From JACCTU01 sp963809175 (lineage in GTDB: Bacteria > Actinomycetota > Thermoleophilia > Gaiellales > Gaiellaceae), in assembly GCA_963809175.1 (NCBI GenBank), contig CAWEIK010000001.1, forward strand, positions 124,001 through 188,000: a DNA stretch of 64,000 bases, written 5' to 3'. This document shows, piece by piece, positions 26,136-35,194 of this stretch. A program made the translations under genes and the position numbers. The first letter of the stretch is position 1. Every line of letters starts with the position of its first letter. The notes under the pieces are model-generated. The model saw only the letters and a program-made list of their open reading frames with translations. It was not told the origin of the DNA and ran no database searches.

Positions 26136-27170
26136 GTGCGCGGGTGCTCGAGCCAGCTCGCAACGCGCCGGGTCGCTGTTCTGCTGGGTCTGACCGCGAT
26201 TCTGGCGCTCCCGGCGGCGGGCGGCGCAGCCTCGCCCTCGGGCGCTGTCGCCGAGCTGAGGCAGCAGGACACCTCCCTCGCGGCGAAGGAGCAGGCGGCC
26301 ACGCAGGAGCTCTATTCCCTGGAGGCCCGGCTCGCCGCAGCCCGCGCCCACCTCGAGGCGCTGACGGCCCGGCGCGAGGCCGCCGAGGCCGACCTGACCC
26401 GGCTGCGGATCGAGCTCGACGTGGCCTGGCAGTCGGCCTACATCGCCGAGGAGCACCTCGGGGCGCGGATCCGGCAGCTCTACCAGCAGGGGCAGCTCGA
26501 CCCGGTGGCGATCCTGCTCGGCGCCGAGACGCTCAACGAGGCGATCGGCGGGCTCGACGGTCTCCGCAGCATCGCCTCCGGCGACCGGGACCTCCTCCGC
26601 ACGGTCCGGCAGGCGCGGGCCGGCCTGACCCAGACCAAGACGCGCGTGGTCGCTCGCGTCGCGGCGCTGCGGCAGGCCGAGTCCGCCGCCGAGTCGACGG
26701 CGGCTTCGCTCGCAGCGGCGCGCGCCGAGCGCACGGCGTACCTCGCCGCGTTGGACCGGCAGCGCGGCTTCAACGCGCGACGGCTCGAGCGCGTGCGCAC
26801 CACGGCCCGCGCCGCGGTGGAGCGCACCGAGACGCTCGAGGTCTCGCGGGACGAGGCGGCCGCGCCCGTCTCCGCGCCCGCGCCCGTGGCCGTGTACACG
26901 GGCGGCGAGCAAACCTTGACCGTCACCTCGACCGGCTACGCGATCCGCGGGCGAACCGCGAGCGGCCTACCGACCGGCTGGGGGATCGTGGCAGTCGACC
27001 CGTCGGTGATCCCGCTCGGCACCCGGATGACGATCCCCGGCTACGGCGAGGGTGTCGCGGCCGACACCGGCGGGGCGGTTCGCGGCGCGACGATCGACCT
27101 CTGGTTCCCGACGATCGCGCAGGCGCGCGCGTGGGGCCGCAGGACCGTGACGATCACCCTCCACGGCTAG
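26136..27170 (+). CDS. Secreted coiled-coil protein with C-terminal 3D (MltA-like) domain
   Basis: 344 aa from GTG. A signal peptide (VAVLLGLTAILALPAAGGAA) is followed by a coiled coil (about residues 35-240), then a 3D domain (about 255-344). The 3D domain shows TSTGYAIRGRTASG, GIVAVDPSVIPLGTRM and GVAADTGGAVRGATIDLW, including the acidic residues expected of lytic transglycosylase-type folds. The coiled coil resembles that of the divergent NlpC/P60 protein (LYxxG...VAxLLGAxxLxE). It is probably a cell-wall hydrolase activated at the membrane; the activity is inferred. Confidence 0.88.
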   Translation: MRGCSSQLATRRVAVLLGLTAILALPAAGGAASPSGAVAELRQQDTSLAAKEQAATQELYSLEARLAAARAHLEALTARREAAEADLTRLRIELDVAWQSAYIAEEHLGARIRQLYQQGQLDPVAILLGAETLNEAIGGLDGLRSIASGDRDLLRTVRQARAGLTQTKTRVVARVAALRQAESAAESTAASLAAARAERTAYLAALDRQRGFNARRLERVRTTARAAVERTETLEVSRDEAAAPVSAPAPVAVYTGGEQTLTVTSTGYAIRGRTASGLPTGWGIVAVDPSVIPLGTRMTIPGYGEGVAADTGGAVRGATIDLWFPTIAQARAWGRRTVTITLHG

Positions 27171-27198
27171 ACTCCCGCGCACCACGACGCGGGGGGAC

Positions 27199-27879
27199 AT
27201 GACGCAGGAGCTGGAGTCGACCGAGCCGCGGCACGACGCGCTCAGAGTCGTGATCGTGGACGACCACGACCTCTTTCGTACAGGTCTGCGCAACCTGCTC
27301 GAGGAGCAGGGGATCGTGGTGGTCGGCGAGGCAGCAGCGGGGGGCGACGCCGTTCGGTCGGTCCGCGAGCTCGCCCCCGACGTCGTCGTGATGGACCTCA
27401 ACATGCCCGGGATGACCGGCGTCGAGGCGACCCGGCAGATCACGGGCATCGCACCGTTGACCCGGGTGCTCGTGCTGACGATCTCCGACCAGGACAGCGA
27501 CGTGCTCGACGCGATCCTCGCGGGCGCGTGCGGGTACCTGCTCAAAGACTCGTCGATCCAGGACCTGATGGCCGGGATTCGAGCGGCATCGATCGGCGAG
27601 TCGCTCATCTCGCCGAACATCGCGTCGAAGGTCCTCCAGCGCGTCCGCTCGACGAGCAGCGTCCCCGCGATCGCGGAGACGATTCGCGCGGAGCTCTCCG
27701 ACCGTGAGATCGAAGTGCTGAAGCTGATCGCGAACGGCAAGGACAACGCGATGATCGCCGCCGAGCTCCACATCAGCCCGAAGACGGTCAAGAACCACAT
27801 CTCGAACATCCTGATGAAGCTGCAGATCGACAACCGCATCCAAGCGGCGGTCTACGCAGTCAAGTCCGGGATCGTTTAG
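27199..27879 (+). CDS. NarL/FixJ (LuxR-type) response regulator
   Basis: 226 aa. The receiver domain shows VIVDDHDLFRTGL (acidic pair at 21-22), phospho-acceptor Asp66 in VVMDLNMPGMTG, Thr in VLTISDQ and Lys in LLKDSS. The C-terminal LuxR HTH (about residues 160-222) carries LSDREIEVLKLIANGKDNAMIAAEL and SPKTVKNHISNILMKL. It is an orphan here, with no histidine kinase in the window. It lies 28 bp after the 3D-domain gene and could be co-transcribed. Its stop overlaps the convergent small gene by 4 nt. Confidence 0.95.
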   Translation: MTQELESTEPRHDALRVVIVDDHDLFRTGLRNLLEEQGIVVVGEAAAGGDAVRSVRELAPDVVVMDLNMPGMTGVEATRQITGIAPLTRVLVLTISDQDSDVLDAILAGACGYLLKDSSIQDLMAGIRAASIGESLISPNIASKVLQRVRSTSSVPAIAETIRAELSDREIEVLKLIANGKDNAMIAAELHISPKTVKNHISNILMKLQIDNRIQAAVYAVKSGIV

Positions 27880-28203
27880 GCGGCAGCGCGGGCGGCGTCT
27901 GCGCGTTCGCGCAACGACCCGAGCACCTCGCGCAAACGGATCGAGATCGGTGTCGGCGACGCTCAGCCGTTGGGCGAGCACGACGATCTCCTCGGCGCGG
28001 TGCAGCTCGAAGTCGGCTTCGCCGCCGAGCTCCGCCGCGAGCTCGGTGATCCGGCGCTCGATCCGCCACCGCTCGGCCTCGAGCGCGAGCGCCGCAGCGT
28101 ATCCGGACGTCAACGTATCCTCGATCTCGTCGAGCGGGCGGGGCGCGACTTCGTCGTCGAGCACGGCTTCGATCTCAGCGATGATGGGATTCACGTCCGT
28201 CAT
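27876..28203 (-). CDS. Small acidic helical protein (one frame break)
   Basis: About 108 aa after correction, starting MTDVNPIIAEIEAVLDDEVAPRP. The sequence is almost entirely amphipathic helix with strong Glu/Leu/Arg heptad character (RWRIERRITELAAELGG) and is a probable coiled coil. The frame breaks near 27938; removing one C gives a natural end, RLREVLGSLRERADAARAAA, whose TAA overlaps the response-regulator stop by 4 nt. No named domain is recognised. It is divergent from the carboxypeptidase gene with only 29 bp between starts. Confidence 0.65.
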
Positions 28204-28232
28204 GGAATGACCTGGAGGGGTCGCAAACGATT

Positions 28233-29482
28233 ATGGGTTCCGACGTCACGAGGGGCATGGGCCGGGCGGCCCATCTTGGCCGGCGGGCAGGCCCACGCCC
28301 CTGGGCCGTATTCGCCCTTGCCGTCGCCCTCCTGGCCCCGGGAGCGGCACAGGGCGCTCCTCCGCTCCAGGCACGTCTGGCGAAGGCCCTGGCCGTCCCA
28401 GGCGTCCGAAGCGACCAGACGGGCGCCGTCGCGATCGACCTGCGCACCGGCCGTCAGGTCTTCGCGCTCAACGAGCAGCGCGGCTTCCTGCCCGCCTCGA
28501 CCGAGAAGCTCGCGCTCGCGTTCGCGGCCCTCCACGACCTCGGCTCCGACTTCAAGATCGAGACGGACGTGCTCGGCGACGGTGCGCTCGAGGGCACGAC
28601 GTGGCGCGGTCACCTCGTGCTGAAGGGATTCGGCGACCCCACGCTGTCCCGCGCCGACCTGCGCACGCTCGCACGCGGCGTGCGGGCCTTCGGGATCCGG
28701 CGCGTCACGGGCGGCGTCGTCGGCGACGAGTCGTACTTCGACTCGCGCCGCGTCGTCTCGGGCTGGAAACCCTCCTACCTCGTCGAGGAGTCGCCACCAC
28801 TCTCGGCGCTGATCGTCGACCGGGGACACTACGCCGCGGGATCGCGGTCAACCCCGCGCTCGTCGCGGCGCAGCTCTTCCGAACCGAGCTGCGCGCGGCG
28901 GGAGTCGCCGTCGGCGCCGGTGCCCGCGTCGGCACGACCCCGGCCGCCGACTTTCCGCTGGCGTTCGTGCACTCGGCGACCCTCGCGGAGATCGTCCGCT
29001 ACATGGGCGTCGAGAGCGACAACTTCACCGCAGAGATGCTCCTCAAGCAGCTCGGCGCGCAGGAAGGCGGCCCCGGCACGAGCGCACGCGGAGCCGCCGC
29101 CGCGACCGCCGTGCTGCGCGTGCTCGGCGTACCGCTCGGCGGCGTGCGCCTGGTCGACGGCTCGGGGCTCTCGCTCCTGAACCGGCTGACGGCGACGTCG
29201 CTCGTCTCGCTCCTGAGGATCGCCTGGACCGACCCCGCCGTGCGGCCCGTGTTCGTTCGCGTGCTTCCGGTGGCGGGGGTGAGCGGGACGATGAAGCGCA
29301 GGCTCGCTCCCGTCCGTGGGCGTGTGCAGGCGAAGACCGGGACGACGGACACGGCCTCGACGCTCGCGGGCTACGTCACCGGGCGCTACGCGTTCGCGAT
29401 CCTGCACAACGGGCGGCCCGTGTCGACGACGTGGGCTCGGCTCGCGCAGGACCGCTTCGTGCTCGTGCTAGCGGGTCCCTAG
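28233..29482 (+). CDS. dacB: D-alanyl-D-alanine carboxypeptidase/endopeptidase, PBP4/DacB type (one frame break)
   Basis: About 416 aa after correction. A signal segment (about residues 22-41) is followed by a peptidase S13 domain: SxxK as Ser89-Thr-Glu-Lys92 in LPASTEKLAL, SxN as SDN in GVESDNFTAEM, and KTG in QAKTGTTDT. The frame breaks near 28840, between the DRGHYA and GIAVNPALVAAQLF parts, and looks like one missing base. The enzyme trims or cleaves peptidoglycan stem peptides in the extracytoplasm. It is close to two other wall hydrolases at 24.9-27.2 kb. The last 15 nt overlap ligA. Confidence 0.9.
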
Positions 29483-31483
29483 AAGCGGGTCCGCTGCGCG
29501 GCACAGCGAGCTAGCGGCCTCGTCGAGGAGCGGGACGCCCTCGCGCTGGGCCTTGGTCAGCTTCGAGTTGCCGGGCTCCTCGCCCACCACGAGGCCGGTC
29601 GTCTTCTTCGAGACGGAGTTCGTCACCTTCGCGCCGAGCGCCTCCAGCGCTGCGGCGGCCTGTTCGCGCGAGAACGCCTCGAGCGTGCCGGTGACGACAT
29701 ACGTGTTCCCGGTCAGCGGACCTTCCTTCGGCTTGTCCTCCTCACCGAGCTGAAAGCGCAGGCCGAGGTCGCGGAGCTCCGCGACGAGCGCGCGGTTCTG
29801 CTCGTCGGCGAACCACTCCGCGATCGACTCCGCGCGGTCGGCGCCGATCCCGTCGACCTCGGTGATGTCCTCCTGCGTTGCGTCGAGCAGTCGGTCGACG
29901 TTCTCGAAGTGACGCGCAAGGTTCTGTGCGGTCACCCAGCCGACGTCCGGGATGTTGAGCCCGAACAGCACGCGGTTGAACGGGATCGCCTTCGAGGCCT
30001 GGATCGACTCGATCGCGTTCGTCGCCGAGATCTCGCCGTAGCCGTCGAGCTCGGTCAGCTGCTCCTTCGTCAACCGGTACAGCTCCGGCAGCGAGCGCAC
30101 GAGCCCGAGCTCCCACAGCCGGCGAACCGACTGCTCGCCGACGCCTTCGATGTCAGCTGCCGCCTGCACCCAGTTGATCAGCGACTCGAGCCCGCGCGAC
30201 GGGCAGGCGCGGTTCGGGCAGCGGTGCATCGCCTCGCCCTCGGGCTTGACGATCTTTGCGTTGCAGAGCGGGCAACGCTCCGGCATGCGGAACGGCTTCG
30301 TCCGCTTCTTGCGCGGCAGCACCGGGCCGACGACCTGCGGGATCACGTCGCCGGCGCGCTGGACGATCACCTCGTCGCCCTCGCGGATGTCCTTGCGGTT
30401 GATGTCCTCCTCGTTGTGCAGCGTCGCGCGCGAGACGGTGACGCCGCCGACCTCGACGGGCTCGAGGATGCCCCACGGGTTCAGCGCGCCGGTGCGCCCG
30501 ACGCGGATCGCGATCTTCTGCAGCGTCGTCGTCGCCGTCGTCGGCGCCCACTTGAAGGCGCGCGCCCAGCGCGGACGATCGTGCAGCGCGCCGAGCCGCT
30601 CCTGCTGCGCGAAGGAGTCGACCTTGATCACGAGCCCGTCGATCTCGTAGTCGAGCTCCACGCGGCGCTTTTCCCATTCGGCGATCGCTCGCAGGATCGA
30701 CTCGATCGACTCGTGACGCTCGGCAAGTGGGTTCGTCCGAAAGCCCCGCTCGCGCAGCCACTGCAAGGCGTCCCAGTGACCCTTGGTCGGCAGCTCGCCG
30801 CGGTGGCCGAGGCCGTGGACCCAGATGTTGAGCGGCCGCTCCGCGGTGATCTGCGAGTTCTTCTGGCGAAGCGAGCCGGCCGCTGCGTTGCGGGGGTTCG
30901 GCGTCGTCTTCTTGCCCTCGGCGGCGAGCCGCTCGTTCAGCGCGACGAAGCCCGACAGCGGCATGTACACCTCGCCGCGCACCTCCAGCAGCGGCAGCGG
31001 CTGCTCGCCTTTCGGGAGCTGCATGCGCGTCGAGATCGCCTTGATCGTCTTCAGGTTCGTCGTCACGTCCTCGCCGCGGCGACCGTCCCCCCGCGTCGCG
31101 CCGCGCACCAGCTTCCCGTCCTCGTAGATGAGGTTGATCGAGAGGCCGTCGATCTTCGGCTCGGTCACGTACACGACGTCGTCGGTGCCGAGTCGCTTCG
31201 TCACGTCCTGGTGCCACTTCTCGAGCGACTCGTCGGTCGTCACCTTCTCGAGCGACCCCATCGGCGAAGGGTGGTCGACCTTCTCGAACTTGTCCGACGG
31301 AGGAGCGCCGACGCGCTGCGTCGGAGAGTCGGCGGTCGCGAGCTCCGGTTGCTCCCGCTCGAGCTCGAGCAGCTCGTCGAAGAGCCGGTCGAACTCCGCG
31401 TCCGAGATCTCGGGCTCGTCGAGGACGTGGTAGCGGTAGAGGTGATAGTCGACCAAGTCGCGCAGCTCGGCCGCGCGCTTCAC
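29468..31483 (-). CDS. ligA: NAD-dependent DNA ligase
   Basis: 671 aa from the GTG at 31483, chosen by length and the conserved N-terminus (AAELRDLVDYHLYRYHVLDEPEISDAEFD). The nucleotidyl-acceptor Lys110 is in TEPKIDGLS. The OB fold, a four-Cys zinc finger (CPLCNAK...RCPNRACP), HhH repeats (about residues 430-580) and a C-terminal BRCT domain (TYVVTGTLEAFSREQAA) follow in the usual order. It seals nicks in replication and repair. It starts 8 bp after the HAD gene stop and is probably co-transcribed with it. The frame stays open upstream to 32368, but that is out-of-frame sequence of the HAD gene. Confidence 0.96.
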   Translation of the reverse strand: MKRAAELRDLVDYHLYRYHVLDEPEISDAEFDRLFDELLELEREQPELATADSPTQRVGAPPSDKFEKVDHPSPMGSLEKVTTDESLEKWHQDVTKRLGTDDVVYVTEPKIDGLSINLIYEDGKLVRGATRGDGRRGEDVTTNLKTIKAISTRMQLPKGEQPLPLLEVRGEVYMPLSGFVALNERLAAEGKKTTPNPRNAAAGSLRQKNSQITAERPLNIWVHGLGHRGELPTKGHWDALQWLRERGFRTNPLAERHESIESILRAIAEWEKRRVELDYEIDGLVIKVDSFAQQERLGALHDRPRWARAFKWAPTTATTTLQKIAIRVGRTGALNPWGILEPVEVGGVTVSRATLHNEEDINRKDIREGDEVIVQRAGDVIPQVVGPVLPRKKRTKPFRMPERCPLCNAKIVKPEGEAMHRCPNRACPSRGLESLINWVQAAADIEGVGEQSVRRLWELGLVRSLPELYRLTKEQLTELDGYGEISATNAIESIQASKAIPFNRVLFGLNIPDVGWVTAQNLARHFENVDRLLDATQEDITEVDGIGADRAESIAEWFADEQNRALVAELRDLGLRFQLGEEDKPKEGPLTGNTYVVTGTLEAFSREQAAAALEALGAKVTNSVSKKTTGLVVGEEPGNSKLTKAQREGVPLLDEAASSLCRAADPLLGTR

Positions 31484-31490
31484 CTTCGCC

Positions 31491-32130
31491 TTAGAGGGCG
31501 GCAAGCAGCTCCTCCGCCGTCTCGACGACGACATCGGGTGCTTCGCGCTCGAGCCGCTCGCGCGAGTGGATGCGACCCCAGGTGACGGCGATCGACCCGA
31601 TCCCGGCCGCTTTCGCCGCCTGCACGTCGAACGGCGAGTCGCCGACGTACACGGCGTCGTCGCCGGACAGCACCGAGGCGGTCGAGCGCAAGGAGCAGCG
31701 GTTCGGCGTTCGGCTTGTGGCGCTCGGTGTCCTCGGCCGCGACCGTGACCTCGAAGAAGTGCCGCAGCTCCGGGAGCACCTCGAACGCGAGCTCGAGCGT
31801 CGCGCGCCGCTTCGCCGTGACGATGCCGAGGCGACGGCCTTCGGCATGCAGCGTCTCGAGCGCGTCGAGGACGCCGGAGCAGGGCTCGAGCCCGTCGTGG
31901 AGGCCCGCGTTGTGCGCGCTGTACACCTCGATCAGCTCCTCGGCGCGATCGGCGTCGAGGGCCTCCATCTGCTCGCGAAGCCCGGGACCTCCGACCGCCG
32001 CCAGGAGCTCGTGGTCGGGGATCTCGCGCCGCAGGACCGTGCTCGTGGCATGGCGGAAGGAGGCCAGGATGATCGCCCCCGAGTCCACGAGCGTGCCGTC
32101 CAGATCGAAGAGAACGGTGCGGAAACGCAC
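31491..32130 (-). CDS. HAD phosphatase, phosphoglycolate-phosphatase-like (one frame break)
   Basis: About 212 aa after correction. Motif I is VLFDLDGTLVDSG, the cap contains LLAAVGGPGLREQM, motif II is LGIVTAKRR, motif III is RHKPNAEPL and motif IV is YVGDSPFDVQAAKAAG. The frame breaks near 31674, between ALDRL and VLSGDDAVYVGD, explained by one extra G. The motif set matches Gph/PpaX-type enzymes, so phosphoglycolate or pyrophosphate is the likeliest substrate. It lies directly upstream of ligA. Confidence 0.87.
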
Positions 32131-32162
32131 GTACCGATCGTAGCGACGGGGGAGTGGGCAGA

Positions 32163-32630
32163 ATGCAGCCCGTGCGCCGCTCTCTCTTGCTCCTGATCGT
32201 GCTCGCCGCCGGCTGCGGAGGCGGCGACGACCAGACCGCGCAACCGGGGACGACCGCTCCGACGAGCACGGACGTCCTCACGATCACGCAGCCGGAGAAC
32301 ACGGCACAGCCCGGCGAGGCGCCGACCGGAGACCCGCAGTTCACCGTCACGCTGACCGGGGAGAGCACGACCCCGACCGCGGGGCGCCCGTGGCGCTACA
32401 CCGTGCGTGCGAAGTCGAACCAGGGCGGCAGCGCGAGTGGAACCGCGAAGATGCGCGTCTGGGTCGACGGGGAGAACGTCGACACGCTCGGGTTCTTCGC
32501 GTTCGACGGACAGCTCGTGAAGACGCACGTCTGGCCCAGGTCGCTGCGCGGCGAGTCGGCCGAGCTCCAGGCCGAGGTCGAAGGCGACGGCGGAACCCAG
32601 CGCGCGGTCCTTCGGGTCAGAGTCAACTAG
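32163..32630 (+). CDS. Putative lipoprotein
   Basis: 155 aa from the ATG at 32163, with GGGGGAG upstream; a GTG at 32154 is an alternative. The N-terminus has basic residues, a hydrophobic stretch and the lipobox LAAGC, so it should be lipid-anchored at the outer face of the membrane. The mature part begins with a Thr/Pro/Gln-rich linker, then an Ig-like beta domain (QFTVTLTGEST...RYTVRAKSN...MRVWVDGENVDTLGFF). No binding partner can be inferred. Its stop shares CTAG with truA. Confidence 0.75.
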   Translation: MQPVRRSLLLLIVLAAGCGGGDDQTAQPGTTAPTSTDVLTITQPENTAQPGEAPTGDPQFTVTLTGESTTPTAGRPWRYTVRAKSNQGGSASGTAKMRVWVDGENVDTLGFFAFDGQLVKTHVWPRSLRGESAELQAEVEGDGGTQRAVLRVRVN

Positions 32631-33349
32631 TCGTCGTACTCCACCCCTTCGAAGTAGAGGCCCCACGGCGGTGCGGTCGTTCCGGCGTCCGTGCGGACAC
32701 CTCCTTCGAGCAGCGCCGCCAGCTCGCGCGGCGAGCGCTCGACCATCGTCCCGACGAGCGCCCGCACCATGTGGCGCAGGAAGCCGTTCGCCGTGATCTC
32801 GAGCTCGAGCGCGTCGCCGCGCCGATGCCACACCGCCGAGTGCACCGTGCGGACGAAGTTGCGGTGCTGCGTCTCCGTCGGCGTGAACGCGCGGAAGTCG
32901 TGCTCGCCGAGCACGACGCGCGCGGCGTCGGCGAGCCCCTCCTCGTCGAAGGGCCGCGGGAGCCACCAGCTTCGGCCGAGCTCGAACGGAGACGGCGTCC
33001 GGCGCCGCCAGATCCGGTAGCGGTAGCTCCGCGAGCGAGCGTCGTGCCGGGCGTGAAAGCCGGGCGCGACCTCGTCCACCGCGACGACCGCGACGTCGTC
33101 CGGGAGCTCGGCGTTGAGTGCACCGGCGGTGCGCTCGGACGGCGGCCCGCCGTCGACGTCGACCGACACGACCTGCCCGCGCGCGTGAACACCGGTGTCG
33201 GTGCGGCCGGCGACGACGAGCTCCGACCAGCGCGGGAAGACCTTCCCCAGCGCCGCGCGAAGCTCGCCCTCGACCGTTCGCAGACCGGGCTGCAGCGCCC
33301 AGCCGTAGAAGTCGATCCCGTCGTACTCGAGGGTCAGCTTCAGGCGCAC
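32627..33349 (-). CDS. truA: tRNA pseudouridine(38-40) synthase
   Basis: 240 aa from the GTG at 33349, giving the canonical start VRLKLTLEYDGIDFYGWALQPG. The catalytic Asp is in AGRTDTGVHARGQV. Later TruA landmarks are HARHDARSRSYRYRI, HDFRAFTP and GFLRHMVRALVGTM. It modifies uridines 38-40 in the tRNA anticodon arm. In many bacteria truA directly follows rplQ. Here it is downstream in the same orientation, but an NfeD-like gene and an opposite-strand AI-2E gene lie between. Confidence 0.95.
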   Translation of the reverse strand: MRLKLTLEYDGIDFYGWALQPGLRTVEGELRAALGKVFPRWSELVVAGRTDTGVHARGQVVSVDVDGGPPSERTAGALNAELPDDVAVVAVDEVAPGFHARHDARSRSYRYRIWRRRTPSPFELGRSWWLPRPFDEEGLADAARVVLGEHDFRAFTPTETQHRNFVRTVHSAVWHRRGDALELEITANGFLRHMVRALVGTMVERSPRELAALLEGGVRTDAGTTAPPWGLYFEGVEYDD

Positions 33350-33393
33350 TGGCGCATTCTGGACACGTCCGGCCGCGCCGCGACACTGCACCC

Positions 33394-34447
33394 GTGCAGC
33401 CCGTCTGGGAGAAGGCGAAGCCGATCTACGTGGCGCTGCTGCTCGCGATCCTCACGTGGATCGCGCTTCAGGCGCTCGGCCGGCTCACGCACGTCCTGCT
33501 CATCCTGTTCGTCTCGATCCTCTTCGCCGCCGCTCTGACCGGACCCGTGCGCCGGCTCGAAGGCTGGCGCGTGCCGCGCGCGGTCTCGGTGATCCTCATC
33601 TACGTCGTCTCGCTCGCGCTCGTCGTCGGGCTGCTCTGGTTCGTCACGCCGCCGCTCTTCGACCAGGTGGCGACCCTCGGCGACCGGGCCCCCGAGTACG
33701 CGGAGCGCTACGAGCGCGTCCAGGAAGCGTACGAGGAGATCCGCTCGAGCTACGGCAGCCTGCCGCCTTTCGACGTCCAGGTCGAGCGGCTCGGGAACGC
33801 GATCCTCGAGCGCGCCGGCGAACGTGCGCATCGCCCTGCCCAGCGCGCTCTTCGCACTGTTCCTCGACGCGCTGAGCGTCTTCGTGATCTCGCTGCTCCT
33901 CGTCACGAACCGCGAGCGGATCCTCGGCTTCACCCTGACGCTCGTGCACCCCGACGAGCGCAAGTTCGTCGGCGGCCTGCTCGAGAAGATGTGGACGCGC
34001 GTCGGCGCCTACCTCCGCGCCAAGCTGATCGTGATGGGGATCGTCGGCGCGCTGACGTACGTCGCGCTCCTGCTGATCGGCGTCCCGTTTGCGCTCGTGC
34101 TCGCGATCATCGTCGCGCTCGGCGAGACGATCCCGCGTGCAGGCCCGTGGCTCGCGCGCATCCCGCTGCTCGGCATCGCCGCGCTCGAAGGGCTGGGCAC
34201 GTTCGGCCTCGTGTTCGCCGCGTCGGTCGTGATCGAGAACGGGAAGGGCTACTTCATCTCGCCCTACGTCGAGGGCGACCAGCTCGACATCCACCCGCTG
34301 CTGGTCTTCGTCGCCGTGCTCGTCGGCGCGACGCTCGGCGGCTTCGCGGGGGCGTTCGTCGCCGTGCCGCTCGCCGCGATCGTCGACCTCTTCGTCCGCG
34401 AGGTCGTCGTGCCGTGGCGAAAGCGCGAGATCGCGGAGTCGGCCTAG
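33394..34447 (+). CDS. AI-2E family transporter, PerM-like (one frame break)
   Basis: About 350 aa after correction, starting at GTG. Three N-terminal helices (about residues 10-85) are followed by a soluble helical segment, then further helices including LIVMGIVGALTYVALLLIG and the typical ENGKGYFISPYVEGDQLDIHPL and VPLAAIVDL parts of the family. The frame breaks near 33821, before VRIALPSALFALFLD, explained by one extra G. Members export small molecules or ions; the AI-2 name is historical. It stands between truA and nfeD on the opposite strand. The stop shares CTAG with the NfeD-like gene. Confidence 0.88.
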
Positions 34448-34764
34448 GTCGGGTCGACGACGAGCGTCAGGTCGTCTCGCCCCACGACCCGCACCGCCGA
34501 TCCGATGTTGGCGCCCACCTCGCAGCGCGCCGCCCAGATCTCGCCGTCGACCCGCACCTGGCCGAGCGGCCGGCACGCGGTGATCACGACGCCGGGGCGG
34601 CCGAGCAACGTCTCGGCGCCGACCTGAACGCGGCGGCGCTTGCTGTACCAGAACCAGCCGAGGATCTCCCCGACCTCGAGGACGATCGCACCGACGACCA
34701 CGAGCACGTCCCAGGGCTCGTCGAGGACGAAGAACGCGAGCAGGAGCGCGACGACGAGCGCCAC
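34444..34764 (-). CDS. Short NfeD-like membrane protein
   Basis: 106 aa from GTG. Two hydrophobic helices (about residues 1-37) precede an NfeD C-terminal OB-fold domain with ETLLGRPGVVITACRPLGQVRVDGEIWAARCE. Such short NfeD proteins work with stomatin/flotillin-type membrane proteins, but no such partner gene is present. It starts 10 bp after the rplQ stop, so it is probably the last cistron of the ribosomal operon. Confidence 0.85.
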   Translation of the reverse strand: MALVVALLLAFFVLDEPWDVLVVVGAIVLEVGEILGWFWYSKRRRVQVGAETLLGRPGVVITACRPLGQVRVDGEIWAARCEVGANIGSAVRVVGRDDLTLVVDPT

Positions 34765-34774
34765 GTCGACGTCG

Positions 34775-35194
34775 CTACTCTGCGGCGGCTGCGGCGGGCG
34801 TGCGGGAGGTGGCCACTGGTGCGGCCGACGCCTCCGGCACGAAGTCCACGAGCTCGAGGTACACCATCACCGCCGCGTCGCCGGCGCGCGGGCCGATCTT
34901 CACGATCCGCGAGTAGCCTCCCGGCCGTTCGGCGAATCGCGGGCCGACGTCGGCGAACAGCTTGTGCACGACGTCCTGCGAACGCAGGAAGGAGAGCGCC
35001 TGGCGGCGGGCGTGGAGATCGCCGCGCCGCCCAAGCGTGATCATCTGCTCGGCGATCGGCTTGACCGCCTTCGCCTTGGCCTCGGTCGTCTTGATCCGGC
35101 CGTGCTCGATCAGCGCACCGGCGAGGTTCGAGTACAGCGCGCGACGCTGGGCAGCGTTGCGGCCGAGCTTTTTGCCGGCGCGCTGGTGACGCAT
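34775..35194 (-). CDS. rplQ: 50S ribosomal protein L17
   Basis: 139 aa starting MRHQRAGKKLGRNAAQRRAL, the invariant L17 N-terminus. The core ends near residue 118 (VYLELVDF). A 20-residue Ala/Pro-rich tail follows, absent from the usual 117-127-aa proteins. L17 sits near the peptide exit region of the large subunit. The start abuts the rpoA stop by a 1-nt overlap, the standard rpoA-rplQ arrangement. Confidence 0.97.
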   Translation of the reverse strand: MRHQRAGKKLGRNAAQRRALYSNLAGALIEHGRIKTTEAKAKAVKPIAEQMITLGRRGDLHARRQALSFLRSQDVVHKLFADVGPRFAERPGGYSRIVKIGPRAGDAAVMVYLELVDFVPEASAAPVATSRTPAAAAAE

